A DNA stretch of 60,000 nt from Takakia lepidozioides (taxonomy: Eukaryota; Streptophyta; Takakiopsida; Takakiales; Takakiaceae). Position numbers and translations under genes: made by a program. Positions within the stretch are counted from its first letter, which is position 1. Every line of letters starts with the position of its first letter. This document shows positions 12,684-22,224 of the stretch, piece by piece. The notes beneath the pieces were generated by a model. It was not told the origin of the DNA, made no database searches, and was given only the letters and a program-made list of their open reading frames with translations. The stretch is from assembly GCA_030704615.1 (NCBI GenBank), contig CM060732.1, positions 24,492,001 through 24,552,000 of the forward strand, in the 5' to 3' direction.

Positions 12684-13224
12684 TGGAGCTGGGATTCCTT
12701 CTCACCTTATTTTTCAACATGGATGAATGGAGGAGGGATGCGCTCCGGATGATTTAAGGGATGGACGAAGCCAGGATGAAGTCTGCATGAACTTACACCT
12801 TGCGCATGAGGATGAGCTGGCAACAGCTGATAGCTTTATTAGGGGTTGTCTTATTCTAACAGCTAGTTTAGGATCAGATTAGGATGGGACTGGGTGATCT
12901 GGCTTCTTTCTATGGCTGTGCTAGAAGGGCATCTAGTGGACCTACATGTAAGTGTCACGTGACACTAGGATTAGATTATGACCTAATACTATTTAAACCT
13001 CACTGTCGTGGCAGTGAGGGTGGTGGCTTTTTGGGTCTTACGCGAGCGTACGTTGAGTGTAACGGTGTGCTTTAGTGGTTGGATGAAAGTGTTCTGGAGG
13101 TCTGAGTCTGTGGTGTCCTCTTAGTAAGATTCTGTCTTCTCTGCCAGGCCCATCTATCGACTACATCCCCAGATAAGGTTAAGTCCGGTAGAGGAAGGGG
13201 AACAAACCCATAGCGCCGGAATCA
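12684..13224 (+). repeat. 3' LTR of the Ty3 element
   Basis: A 541-bp repeat beginning TG and ending CA. It contains TATTTAAA at 12990-12997, a plausible TATA box, followed by a short palindrome (CACTG...CAGTG). Both pieces of the split 5' LTR align to it. The 11-mer GGCTTCACAGG lies on both sides (12672-12682 and 13225-13235). Confidence 0.85.
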
Positions 13225-13670
13225 GGCTTCACAGGCCCAAGGGCGGGCATTTTTTTTTTTTTTTTTTTTTTAAAGAACAGGGGGATGCCCTTGGAGTTTT
13301 ATTCAGTTTATTGTGGGGAAAAAAATTAAAACCCCCATTACACCATAAGGTACACACACCGATTTCAGGCGGGCATTAAGTTCCTCGAGGGGCCTTCCCC
13401 TGCATAAAGCACTTTGCATTTTTTCTCTTTTTATTTATCGTGCCATCAAAAACCAGAATTCATCGCTTGGCCGGGCGGGGCATTACACTCCCCTGTAATG
13501 CACTGGGCAGCGAGGCTGGTGCATTACACTCGGGTGTAATGCCCGCCGTACCTTTTTGTACCTTTTTGTTGCATGTGCTTTATGCAGTGTAATGCCCTCC
13601 ACTCAGGGCATTACACTATACATAAAGCACGTACAACAACAAAAAAATAAATAAAGGTCGGGCAGTGCAC
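13225..13670. repeat. Poly-T tract and CATTACAC hairpin cluster
   Basis: After a T run of about 20 at 13251-13271 comes a region rich in GGGCATTACAC and its complement. 13521-13542 is a perfect hairpin (9-bp stem, loop TCGG). 13575-13630 is a second hairpin with a stem of about 24 bp and a 2-base bulge. Related half-sites occur near 13400 and 13480. It resembles a small foldback or MITE-type insertion next to the MULE-like arm. Confidence 0.6.
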
Positions 13671-13831
13671 GGTCCCAATATGGATGTGGCTTGATTTTAT
13701 TGCAAGCGTGTGAGCTGACAGGTACGGCCCGCGAGGTACAGCCGGGAACCCCGCTCCGGCAGCCTCAAGGGCAAGGTGGACGCCCCATGTCAAATCATCC
13801 CCACCCCCCTCCGACCCCTCCGCCGCTGCCC

Positions 13832-13863
<32 letters not shown>

Positions 13864-15205
13864 ACCCCCCACGCCCGCCCCCGCCCGTCCCCCCCGGGAC
13901 CCGGACCCCCCCCCGCCCCACCACTGGCCACGCGGCCCCACACACACCACCGCCCAATCTCCAGCCACGTGGCAGCACCCCGCTGTGGATCACCTCACTG
14001 GGTTGATCCCCCGTCCAGTGCGGGAGTGATCCCCTACCCCCCATCTCCAGCCACGTGGCGCTCCCCCGAACCGTCGATCCCCTCCCTCCATCCAACCTCA
14101 ATTAAGTGGATGACGTGGTCATCCGGCCCTCCCCCCCCCCCCCCTGCCATCCTCCCCCGCAAGGGATGGATGACGGCCAGATGAAGGCCCCATGACGCGT
14201 CCATCGCCACGTGGCACTCCCCCCCCCCCCCACCCCCTCGGTTGATCCCCTGTCCAATGCAGTGACTGATCCCCCTCCACCCAACGGCCGGCACGTGGCG
14301 CTCCCCCCGCCGCCGATCCCCTCGTCCCATCCACGGCGCAATCCCCCAAGGCGTCGCCACTCCCCCCGACCTGTCTTGATCCCCCCTCCGGACCGGGAGT
14401 GATCCCCCACCCCTAATCGCCCGCCATGTGCTGTTCCCCCAACCATCGATCCCCTGCGCATCCATCCAACCTCAAAACAATGGATGTTCTGGGTCATCCG
14501 CCCCTCATCCCCCCGCCATCCTCCCTTGCAGGGGATGGACGACGGCCGGATGAAGGCCCCATGACACTGACAGGCCACGTGCCGCTCCCCCCCCCGCCGT
14601 CGATCCCCTCTTCCCATCAACGGCCCGATCCCCCGAGTCGGCCGCCGCCGCCCCCCCCCCCCTCGGTTGATCCCCCGTCCAATGCGGTGACTAATCCCCC
14701 TCCATCCAACGGCCACCATGTGGCGCTCCCCTGAACCGTCCATCCCCTGCGCATCCATCCAAATCCTGAAAATTGGGTCATCCGCGGTCCCCCCGCATTC
14801 CATCCCATCCTCCCATGCACATGGCGATCCCCTAGGCCGCTCCCCCCTGCCTCGGTCGATCCCCCATCCAAACCGGGAATTGATCCCCCTCTCGTCTTGT
14901 ACCACCACGTGGCGGTCTCCGTAGCCGTCGATCCCCTTGTCCCATCCACGGCGCGATCCCCCGAGCCTTCGCTCCCCCCCCCCCCTGCCTCGGTTGATCC
15001 CCGCCCCGCCATGCCACGTGTCTCCCCACCCTCGACCACCCCCCCCCCCCCCCCCCCCCTCCGCGCGTCAACGGCGGAACAGGGATCGTCCCCCCATGGC
15101 GGTCCCCTCTCCGTTGATCCCCCACACCACCTGGCGTGATCCCCCATCCTCCCCCCGTCCGCGATCCCCCTTCCACGTGTCAAGTGTCAGAGTTGTTTGC
15201 ACGTG
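13671..15205. repeat. Left inverted arm: degenerate C-rich array with repeated CACGTG
   Basis: Irregular units of roughly 60-280 bp built from GATCCCCC, CCACGTGGCGCTCCCCC and CCGTCGATCCCC. Exact CACGTG (G-box) sites lie at 13966, 14052, 14208, 14292, 14576, 14906, 15015, 15174 and 15200. Long C runs occur near 13827-13861, 14131-14145 and 15039-15059. Long proline-rich or glycine-rich open frames here are composition artefacts. Confidence 0.75.
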
Positions 15206-15820
15206 GCTATCATTCTGTTCATCTGTGTCGTCCACACCCATCCAACGACCATGCATGTCCCCCGCCATTTTGGTCTGCGAGATGAACGGAGTGGATGCAT
15301 TGAAATTTAGGGTTTTCCGCTGCTCGGAGATTTGATCCTCTTTGGGCGCGTGTATGTTGCACTTGCGCGTGTAGTTTGCTGTTGTATACTGTTTTTGCAA
15401 GACGCGTGTGGTCTGCTGCTATGTACTGTTCCTGCAGGGGTGTCGGGCATCATGACTGGATCTTAGGAGTTGCGCACGTCATTCCTTCTATCACAGCTGC
15501 GTGGCACGTTGCAAACCCCCCCGGATGGTTCCTTCAACCACAGGTCGCTTATGTGGACTCCAACTATTTTAAGTGGAGGTGGACATCGTGTAAATACGGA
15601 TGTTGCGGTCATTCCTTGGACCAGGATCGACGCTTTTGTGAGAGGGGAGGAAGAAAGGGCAGAGGCGCCCACTCACTTCAACAGAACGGTGCCTAAAAAA
15701 GGAAAGCATGAGGAGGGCGAGCTCTTAGCTCCAAGGGCCAATAGTTGCTCTCTTGTGATAAAGTCCGCCTTCACCTTTGTGGTTTCTGGATAGTCTCAGT
15801 GTGTTCTTTGTAATGGCATG
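15206..15820. other. Interior of the MULE-like element, no gene recognised
   Basis: Mixed-composition sequence between the left arm and the transposase fragment. Short frames exist on both strands, but I see no conserved motif. It may hold 5' untranslated or intronic sequence of the transposase. Confidence 0.35.
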
Positions 15821-15828
15821 CTACTTGT

Positions 15829-16600
15829 TTGCATTGTTTGCTCTTCTATTTTGTCAAAATGCTATGCTCTCTTGCTCCGATATTCCACTCCGCCGACTTA
15901 GCTTCATCGCCTTCTTACAACAACCACAAAGGGCCGAGACGGAAGAAAGTCGTTCAGGGAGAGTCCATCAATCCTTACCCTCTGATAACATACTACAGCA
16001 AAAACCATGTTGATGGATGTGACAAGGTCTGCCATGGCCACATTGACCCGACTTCAAGTAACACCCGTTTCGCGCACGCACCTCACCTTAGTGAAGAGGT
16101 TAAGATGTGGATAACGGATAGCATACGTGTTGGGTTGTTGCCTGCTGAAATCATGGCCCAACACAAACAACAAGTATTTGACAGCAATGTCACTGGAGAG
16201 AAGTGGTGTCGTGATGATATTGTGCTTGTGCATGACATTAGAAACATCATGGACAAGCTTGCATGTGAGACTTTCAAGCGACATAAGGACAAGGGGACCA
16301 GTTTGAAGATGTGGAAGGAGGCCCAGCCCCAGAGTGTTTTCTTCTATCAAGAGGACACGCCCGATGCCCCTGCTGGAGGAACACATTGCGGCAATGTCGA
16401 CCTCAAATTTGCCATTGGCATTCAAACAGAATTTCAAAAAAAAACAATGCTCGAAATGGGTGACAAACGAATCGTCTCTTGTGATGCGACCTTCGGAACC
16501 AATGAACACAAGGTGTGTGGAATCGACGGCGTGGACTCCAGGGAGCATGAGAGCATAACATCTTTCACTGTGAAGGGGATAAGTGGGGAGCAGGGGCACA
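15829..16600 (+). pseudogene. MULE-type transposase fragment (N-terminal half)
   Basis: The 279-codon frame contains a helical DNA-binding-like region (RFAHAPHLSEEVKMWITDS, then IRVGLLPAEIMAQH), a spacer (DDIVLVHDIRNIMDK) and the start of the catalytic domain (FAIGIQTEFQKKTMLEMGDK, then VSCDATFGTNEHKV). The Asp of CDATFGTN corresponds to the first catalytic Asp of MULE transposases. After it the sequence diverges and stops at 16668, so the second Asp and catalytic Glu are absent. The start is uncertain; conserved-looking sequence begins near 15925. It would cut and rejoin the element ends; this copy cannot. Confidence 0.65.
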
Positions 16601-16699
16601 GGGGGGAGCATAGCCTTATCCGATGTGTAGGGGATAACGACACTGGCTCATCACCACTGACCTATTAATCCCCCTATTGGATTCGACACCACGGCTGCC

Positions 16700-18066
16700 T
16701 CAGCCCATTAGGGGACCAGACACATGGGCCAAACTCCATTATGTCGGGACCATTTTAAGTCCGCCAACCTCCATGCAAGAAGAGTCCAAATCCATGATAG
16801 GGCAGTTTGTGAGCAGTCTGCGGTGCAAAAAGCATCATGATATGACTGGGGCAGATGTCGTGCCTTAAATCGGCCAAAAGATACAAGTGTGAAACAGGGG
16901 GTCGAGGGTCCATGGTAAAAAAAACTTGGAGGGGAACAGGGACCGGAGGCAGTCGGGTTGGACATTGACGTTTCAGCCAGTCAACAATGGCATCAAATCC
17001 CTCGGCAGTTCTTAGGAGAGGGAATTCAGGAAGCAGATGTCGAATGTCCTGCTCCTCTAGCAATAGTTTAACAATATCAAATTGGAGATCTAGAGATGGG
17101 GGAGGAGCAGAAGAGGAGGGAGCAGCAGAGGGGGGAGCAGACCTGAAAGAAGTCGAGGGAGCAGAAGAGGGGGGAACAAAGTAAGGGGGACATGACGTGG
17201 GGGACCTGATATGGGGGGAGCATACCTGTTTGCAGCAGGCGAGAGGGGGGGGGGGGAGGGGTAGACGATGAAGGGGGAGCCAACAGGCATGATGGGGGGA
17301 ACAACATTCACCGAACAGGAGGGTGTTATGAATGGAGTACTCTTCTTTCCCACAAGGTAGCTCTCGAAATCTTCCAACTCCAGCCTAATGGATAGAGCAC
17401 AGTGAACGACGTCTTTGCAGGTGCTCCATGCCCGCACTAATTTCCGCACAACCTCAATTTCTCCGCGGAAGCATTGATCTGCAGGAAAAAATGCAACACA
17501 GAATCATCATTTACAAACCGGGGGCAATTCTGGGAAAATATTGGGGGGAGCAGATGGCCATAAACTGAAAATGAGAGTGGGGGGTGAAGCAAATTTGTTC
17601 TTGTAGAAGCCATCTTCTCCAGCGGCGTTTAGCCCTCTCCACTCGTATTGCAAACCCTCCACTCCATGCGAATTCACAAATGCATCCCAGAATCTTTCAT
17701 CATTCTGGTCAGCAAAATTGGAAGGGAGAAGTCCATGTTGCAGGAGTATAAATGTTCCAGGAGGAGTGATCGGGTGCGGTGTGTCGTGGTCGACGTCCAT
17801 GGCCCCATCCCCTGCAGGAGGCCCCAAGCTGGCAGGCTGCTCCCCCTCATCCTGATGAGTAGTCTGCTCCCCCACATGTCCGTGTCTTCGGTGTTTTCCG
17901 GACTGCCCCCCCTGACTTTGAGACCGATCCCCCCCATTTCTGCTGCTGGCTGCTCACGGCTGTAGGGACACTTTTTCTTTGGCTTTCTACTCCAAGTGAC
18001 AGCGAGTTCAGGCCGCACTTTGGCTTCTCTCTCACGGGCGGAGGGTAAAGTAGTAACAATCTTCAC
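16700..18066 (-). other. Unidentified minus-strand coding-like region in the MULE-like element
   Basis: Broken open frames run on the minus strand: 17674-18066 (basic, with KPKKKCPYSREQPAAE), 17507-17875 (acidic then hydrophobic; DQNDERFWDAFVNSHGVEGL), 17090-17449 (WSTCKDVVHCALSIRLELED) and 16755-17063 (LLPEFPLLRTAEGFDAIVDW). They lie downstream of the finger-protein start and may be later exons of it. Interspersed GGGGGAGCA-type runs match the arms. I recognise no family. Confidence 0.35.
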
Positions 18067-18078
18067 CTTTTTTGCCCC

Positions 18079-18632
18079 CTACTTTGGTTTGGTGCATTCA
18101 AAATCGGTGTCGGACCCACTACGGCTAGTCCTCTTCGTAGGGGCAGCCACTTGTGAAGCTGCAGGCGCATCAGGCTTCCGTTTTCTCGTGCCTTTGGGCT
18201 GCTGCTGCCGATCAGTAGGGGACACGTCGTCTCCTGGTATGCGCCGCGCTTCGGGGTTTGTACACCCTCTCAACCTCTCCATAAAATGAGTAACCTGCTT
18301 CGGGAACTCGGCAGCGGGCCAGGCTAGGGTTTTAGTGGCATTTCAACCTCGTCCCAACCATCCACCATGTTCAACCAAGGACAACCCTCCCCATCAATGA
18401 CATGCTATTCAACCTAACCTTATCCTTCATGGGCCGCCCACAAAACTTGCACTTATAGGGATTCCTTTGTTTCGCGCCATCACTAACTTTGAGGTCCACC
18501 TCTGCCTCCACTATCATCTCCTCCCACTCAGTTGGCGTATACTAGAAAGGAACCTCATCCCCTTTCATAGGCTTGTGCCAAAAAACCAGCATACCATCCT
18601 CCGGGGGAACAACCTTAGGCCTAGTCTTCGCC
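18079..18632 (-). pseudogene. BED-like zinc-finger protein of the MULE-like element
   Basis: The minus frame starts MAKTRPKVVPPEDGMLVF at 18632, meets a TAG after GDEVPF, then reads on in the same frame through YTPTEWEEMIVEAEVDLKV to NPYKCKFCGRPMKDKVRLNS, a CxxC half-finger of the kind in BED-type transposon fingers; the His pair is not evident. After another stop, a downstream frame (QVTHFMERLRGCTN, 18079-18300) continues with a basic, Ser/Thr-rich tail. BED fingers bind element ends. The in-frame stops mean this copy is inactive unless spliced around them. Confidence 0.45.
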
Positions 18633-18839
18633 ATTGGCAATGAGCACATGACGCCAAAATACACAAAAGAAAAGCAAGGAACAGAAGCCAAGAAAAACAA
18701 GGAAGAGCACACGGATTGCAACGAACAAAAGGAAAACTCAACACATAACAAAGAGGATATGAGTAGAGCAGCTGAAAAACCACAACGAAGAGCCGCCATC
18801 AAAGAGTCGCTTTGCGAGGAAGACATTCCGCACGTGTAG

Positions 18840-19495
18840 TGTCGCCACGGGTCCCTCACTGATCCCCTACTCCCCCATGTGCCCGCCAGACTGGGGATCA
18901 CTGATGTCAACACGTGGGGAGATCTGGACGGTCATAAGGGGGAGCAGACATGGGGAGATGTGAAGGGGGAGCGAACCCCTAGGCAGTGTTAGAACATGGG
19001 GATCAAAGTAGGGGGACCAGACACGTGGGGGGATGTTAGTAGAGGGGAGCAGACAAGTGCGGAGAGTACTGGATGTGACATGCATGGCGATTCTATGGTC
19101 AGGGAGGTGACACGTGGGCAACGAAGACAGGGGGAGCAGCGGGAGGGACCAGACAGTGGGGGAGCAGAAACTCGGGAGGGATTGGATGTTTGGGATTTTG
19201 CAAGTGAGGGATTGAGGGAGGGAGACAACTCATGAGAGGAAGGGGACCAAAACTGTAGGGGCAGGGAACATGAGAAGAGACCGTTGTGTAGGACGAGTAA
19301 AACACCATGCTAGGTCAAAAAAGAAATCCCTATAAGTGCATGCATTATGGGCTGGCCGGTATACAACCATCTTGGACTCTGCAACCTCCATCAATCCTAT
19401 TCAGCTGCTCGATATGTAACCATGTTTGATTCTGCAACACACAGATATTTACATGTCAATCTAGCAAGGTAAGTAGTATGAAAAAGCAAACATGA
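18840..19495. repeat. G-rich spacer with a duplicated finger-exon scrap
   Basis: Repeats of GGGGGAGCAGAC-like motifs continue from the arm. At about 19316-19345 the plus strand reads AAGAAATCCCTATAAGTGCA, nearly identical to the NPYKCK-coding sequence of the minus-strand finger gene (18446-18465, opposite strand). A piece of that exon was therefore duplicated and inverted inside the element. Confidence 0.5.
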
Positions 19496-19890
19496 AGTTG
19501 AGGCTGAAGTTTAATATGCAAAAGCTACTAAAGTTACAGATCCTATCCCCCTGCACATGGGAATTGGTGCAGCCTACGCCAATCCTCTACTTCAGCTTTC
19601 AAAACAACAAACAACAAACAAGAAAGAGGAAAACAAGAAAGAACAACAAAAGAAGAACAAGAAAAAGAAGAAGAGAAGAAGAAAACCTCTTGTACGCATT
19701 GTATGCAAGACGTTCGTCGCAAGAGAATCACAAACGTCGTAGAGCGCACACGATTGAGGCCCTGGCAGGTCATCCCAAACCCGTCGAAGCAGGAGCACGA
19801 ACAAACACAACAGATGGAAACCCTCAACCACGAAGATGGAGAAGCCTACCTCCACGACGAATTGAACAGCACATGCAGGTCCATGTGGTG
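19496..19890. other. A/AG-rich tract inside the MULE-like element
   Basis: A purine-rich AAGAAGAA run (19600-19690) follows unremarkable sequence. Plus frames at 19492-20058 and 19703-20194 are open mainly because of this composition and the adjoining G-rich arm. No domain is visible. Confidence 0.4.
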
Positions 19891-20825
19891 CGATACCCAC
19901 CGTTGGAAATGGAAGGGATTGGGGGATCAGTCGAAGGGGGATCAAAGCAGGAGATTGGCAGCAAGACCAGAGAGGGGGGTGGACGACCGGGGGAGCGCCA
20001 CGCAGTGGACCATCGCGCAAAACTATCGGACGGCGGGGGGACGGCCACATCACGTTGAAGAAGGCCAAGGGGGATCGATCCCCGGGGGGACAACATCCAC
20101 TGTTTGTGAGGTTGGATGGATGTGCAGGGGATTGACGGTTCAGGGGAGCAGCACGTGGCGCGCGATTAGGGTTGGTGGATCACTCCCGGTCTAGAAGGGG
20201 GATCAAGGCACGTCGGGGGAGCGGCAACGTCTCGGGGGATCAGGCCGTCGTCGATGAGAATAGGGGATCGACGTCGGGTGGAGCGGCATGTGGCTTGTCA
20301 CTGTCATCGACGGTCCTTCATCCGGCCATCATCCATCCCCCCCACGGGAGGATGGCGGGGGGGGGGGTTTGAGGGGCGGATGACCGACATCATCCATTTA
20401 ATTGAGGTTGGATGGATGGGGAGGGGATCGATGGTTCGGGGGAGCGCCACGTGGCTGGAGATGGGGTGGGGATCACTCCAACACTGGGTGGGGGATCAAC
20501 CCAGTAAGGGGATCCAGAGCGGGGGGCCGCCACGTGGCTGGAGATCGGGTGGTGTTGTGGCGCGCCGCGTGGCTAGCGGTGGGGCGGGGGTCCCGGGTGG
20601 GGGCGGGCTGGCGGGCGGGCGTGGGGGGTGAGGGGCGTGGGGAGCAGCGGGCGGCGGGGGCAGGGCAGCGGGCGGAGGGGTCGGAGGGGGGTGGGATGAT
20701 TTGACATGGAGCGTCCAGCTCGTCGACAAGGCTGCCGAAGCGGGGGTTCCCTGGATGTACCTCGCGGGCTGTACCTGTCAGCTCACACGCTTGCAATAAA
20801 ATCAAGCCACATCCATATTGGGACC
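19891..20825. repeat. Right inverted arm with repeated CACGTG
   Basis: G-rich complement of the left arm: GGGGGATCAA, CGCCACGTGGCTGGAGATGG and similar, with CACGTG at 20152, 20448 and 20531. The last ~130 bp (20700-20825) are a closely matching inverted copy of 13671-13800. Confidence 0.75.
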
Positions 20826-21237
20826 GGACTATATCAATGGAGTCCAGGCCCCTAGCTCTTCCTCAAATTCCTCCGAAGCAAGGGTGGACTCGTCTTTTGA
20901 AGTTGTGAAGAGAAAGATGAATTGGCAACAATAGTCAGTGGCTTGCACATCTCTCCCCCAACTATCATCAACAACAGTCAACCAGTCTCTCAGGACAACT
21001 CTCCCCCCAAGCTCAACCATCTATTCCTCAAGACTCTCCACTCCAGGTTCTTTCTTCCCCTTCCCCTTGCATTTTCTTCCAAGTGCTGCTGTCCAAGGAT
21101 CCTCATAAATACTGGCTGCTCTATCACAAGAACCGCTAGTACTTTGCAAGGAGGCAAACCAAACAGCTACTACCAACCTTCGATTTACCTGACTTTATTC
21201 CTTCGGGATCTTTTAACAACGATAACGCTCTCGCCGT
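20826..21237. other. Spacer between MULE-like element and OSB/PPR region
   Basis: Pyrimidine-rich plus strand with short frames only. The end (TCGCCGTGAAAAGGTGAATGC) leads directly into the first OSB-like unit, so upstream exon-like sequence of that unit may extend here. No recognisable motif. Confidence 0.4.
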
Positions 21238-21744
21238 GAAAAGGTGAATGCATGTTGGACTACACTAGAGAGAAGCAGATGCAATTCTGAACTGGAACTA
21301 CTGTAATAATTAGGGTTGGGGTGTTTGCCGGAAGAACTTCACGCCGTCAGTTTCAACTGCTAGCAGCAAGTATTGATGATTTGTACACAGGCAGGGATAG
21401 CTGAAGGACCGGGGATAGGGGTCCAGATTCATCCAAGAGGGTCGGATTTCAAACACAAGATTACTTCTGATTCCCTGTGGATCAATAGCTACAAGAAATC
21501 TACTAATGAAGGCACCTTCTTCAACACATCTCATTAGAATCGGCCCTAAATTTTCATGTTGAATTCTGCAAGTTAGTTGGTTGAGTGAACCTGGGATAGT
21601 TTGGAGTAACTTTGACATGATACTGTCAATGTGACAACAGGAAAGTATCCAAAAAGAGGAAACACAGATGAGGAGAAGCTGTGGAATAAATACTTTTCTG
21701 ACCCCAGTCAATGGTGGGACAACCGAGGCAAAAAAGTGAATGCA
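21238..21744 (+). pseudogene. OSB/PDF-motif exon fragments, unit 1
   Basis: Two exon-like pieces in reversed order: 21425-21505 encodes HPRGSDFKHKITSDSLW, and 21640-21742 encodes EKLWNKYFSDPSQWWDNRGK. In plant OSB proteins (organellar single-stranded-DNA-binding, mtDNA maintenance) the PDF motif runs W-x-x-Y-F-x-(N/D)P-x-x-WWDNR, then PDFKHK-x-T-x-x-x-LW. Here Ser replaces Pro in PDF. The WWDNR piece then joins PPR-coding sequence at about 21745, an abnormal junction. No OB-fold is visible, so this is a broken duplicate. Confidence 0.5.
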
Positions 21745-22195
21745 TGTCACATTACCAGATGTCATTCTGAACACTGCCCCTGCCCTAGTGGACAAGTATG
21801 CCAAATGTGGGTGCATCGAGGATGCAAAGGGAGTGATCAACACTATGGTTGAACGAGATGCGGTGTCGTGGAGTGTGATGTTTGCAGGGTATGCACAACA
21901 GGGGCGTGGGATGGAGGCTTTGAAGACCTATGAGCAAATGATGAGGGAAGGGGTACTGAAGCCCGACCATATAACATGTGTGTGCGTTTGCAATGCGTGT
22001 GCAAGCCCGGAAGCCCTGGAAAAGGGCAAAGAGGTCATGGTTGCATTGTCAAAGCTGCAAATGTACCAGATGTCATTTTGAACACTCCCCTGGTGGACAT
22101 GTATGCCAAATGTAGGTGTAGCAAGGATGCAAAGGGAGTGTTCAACAACATGGCTGAACAAGATGTGGTGTCTTGGAGCACCATGATGTCCACCT
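21745..22195 (+). pseudogene. PPR-protein fragment 1
   Basis: The plus frames encode LVDKYAKCGCIEDAKGVINT, MVERDAVSWSVMFAGYAQQG, MEALKTYEQMMREGV, KPDHIT and ACASPEALEKGKEV, then a second LVDMYAKCRCSKDAKGVFNN and MAEQDVVSWSTM. These are successive repeats of plant PLS-class PPR proteins, organellar RNA-binding editing and processing factors. It has no start, no E/DYW domain and shifts frame near 21965 and 22030; it ends at a CT microsatellite (22207-22224). Confidence 0.75.
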
Positions 22196-22224
22196 TCCCC
22201 GGTGAGTCTCTCTCTCTCTCTCTT

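Larger units (their letters stand above)
5332..13224 (+). mobile_element. Decayed Ty3/gypsy LTR retrotransposon with an internal 3.1-kb inversion
   Basis: Orientation is given for pol and the 3' LTR. From left to right: the first ~95 bp of the 5' LTR (plus), protease N-terminus, gag and leader (all minus), the remaining ~425 bp of the 5' LTR (minus), protease C-terminus, RT, RNase H and integrase (plus), and a complete 3' LTR (plus). The two 5' LTR pieces together match the 3' LTR apart from about 16 bp at the junction. One inversion of about 5427-8532, with breakpoints in the 5' LTR and in protease, explains the whole order. RT precedes integrase, as in Ty3/gypsy. Frameshifts and stops show this copy is dead. 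No clear target-site duplication remains. Confidence 0.85.
13671..20825. mobile_element. Large MULE-like element with long terminal inverted repeats
   Basis: The outer 130 bp or so (GGTCCCAATATGGATGTGGC inward) recur as an inverted copy ending at 20825, with further matching C-rich/G-rich arms inside. The interior encodes a plus-strand MULE-type transposase fragment and a minus-strand finger protein, both broken. Long internally repetitive inverted arms plus a MULE-type transposase suggest the Mutator superfamily. I could not find a 9-bp target duplication (GCAGTGCAC on the left, GGACTATAT on the right), so the exact ends or the insertion are altered. Confidence 0.6.

Noticed and set aside
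13691-15183. Long proline-rich (plus) and glycine-rich (minus) open frames up to 268 codons
   Set aside because: They follow from the C/G-rich degenerate repeat and are open in several frames on both strands; no domain or splice support.
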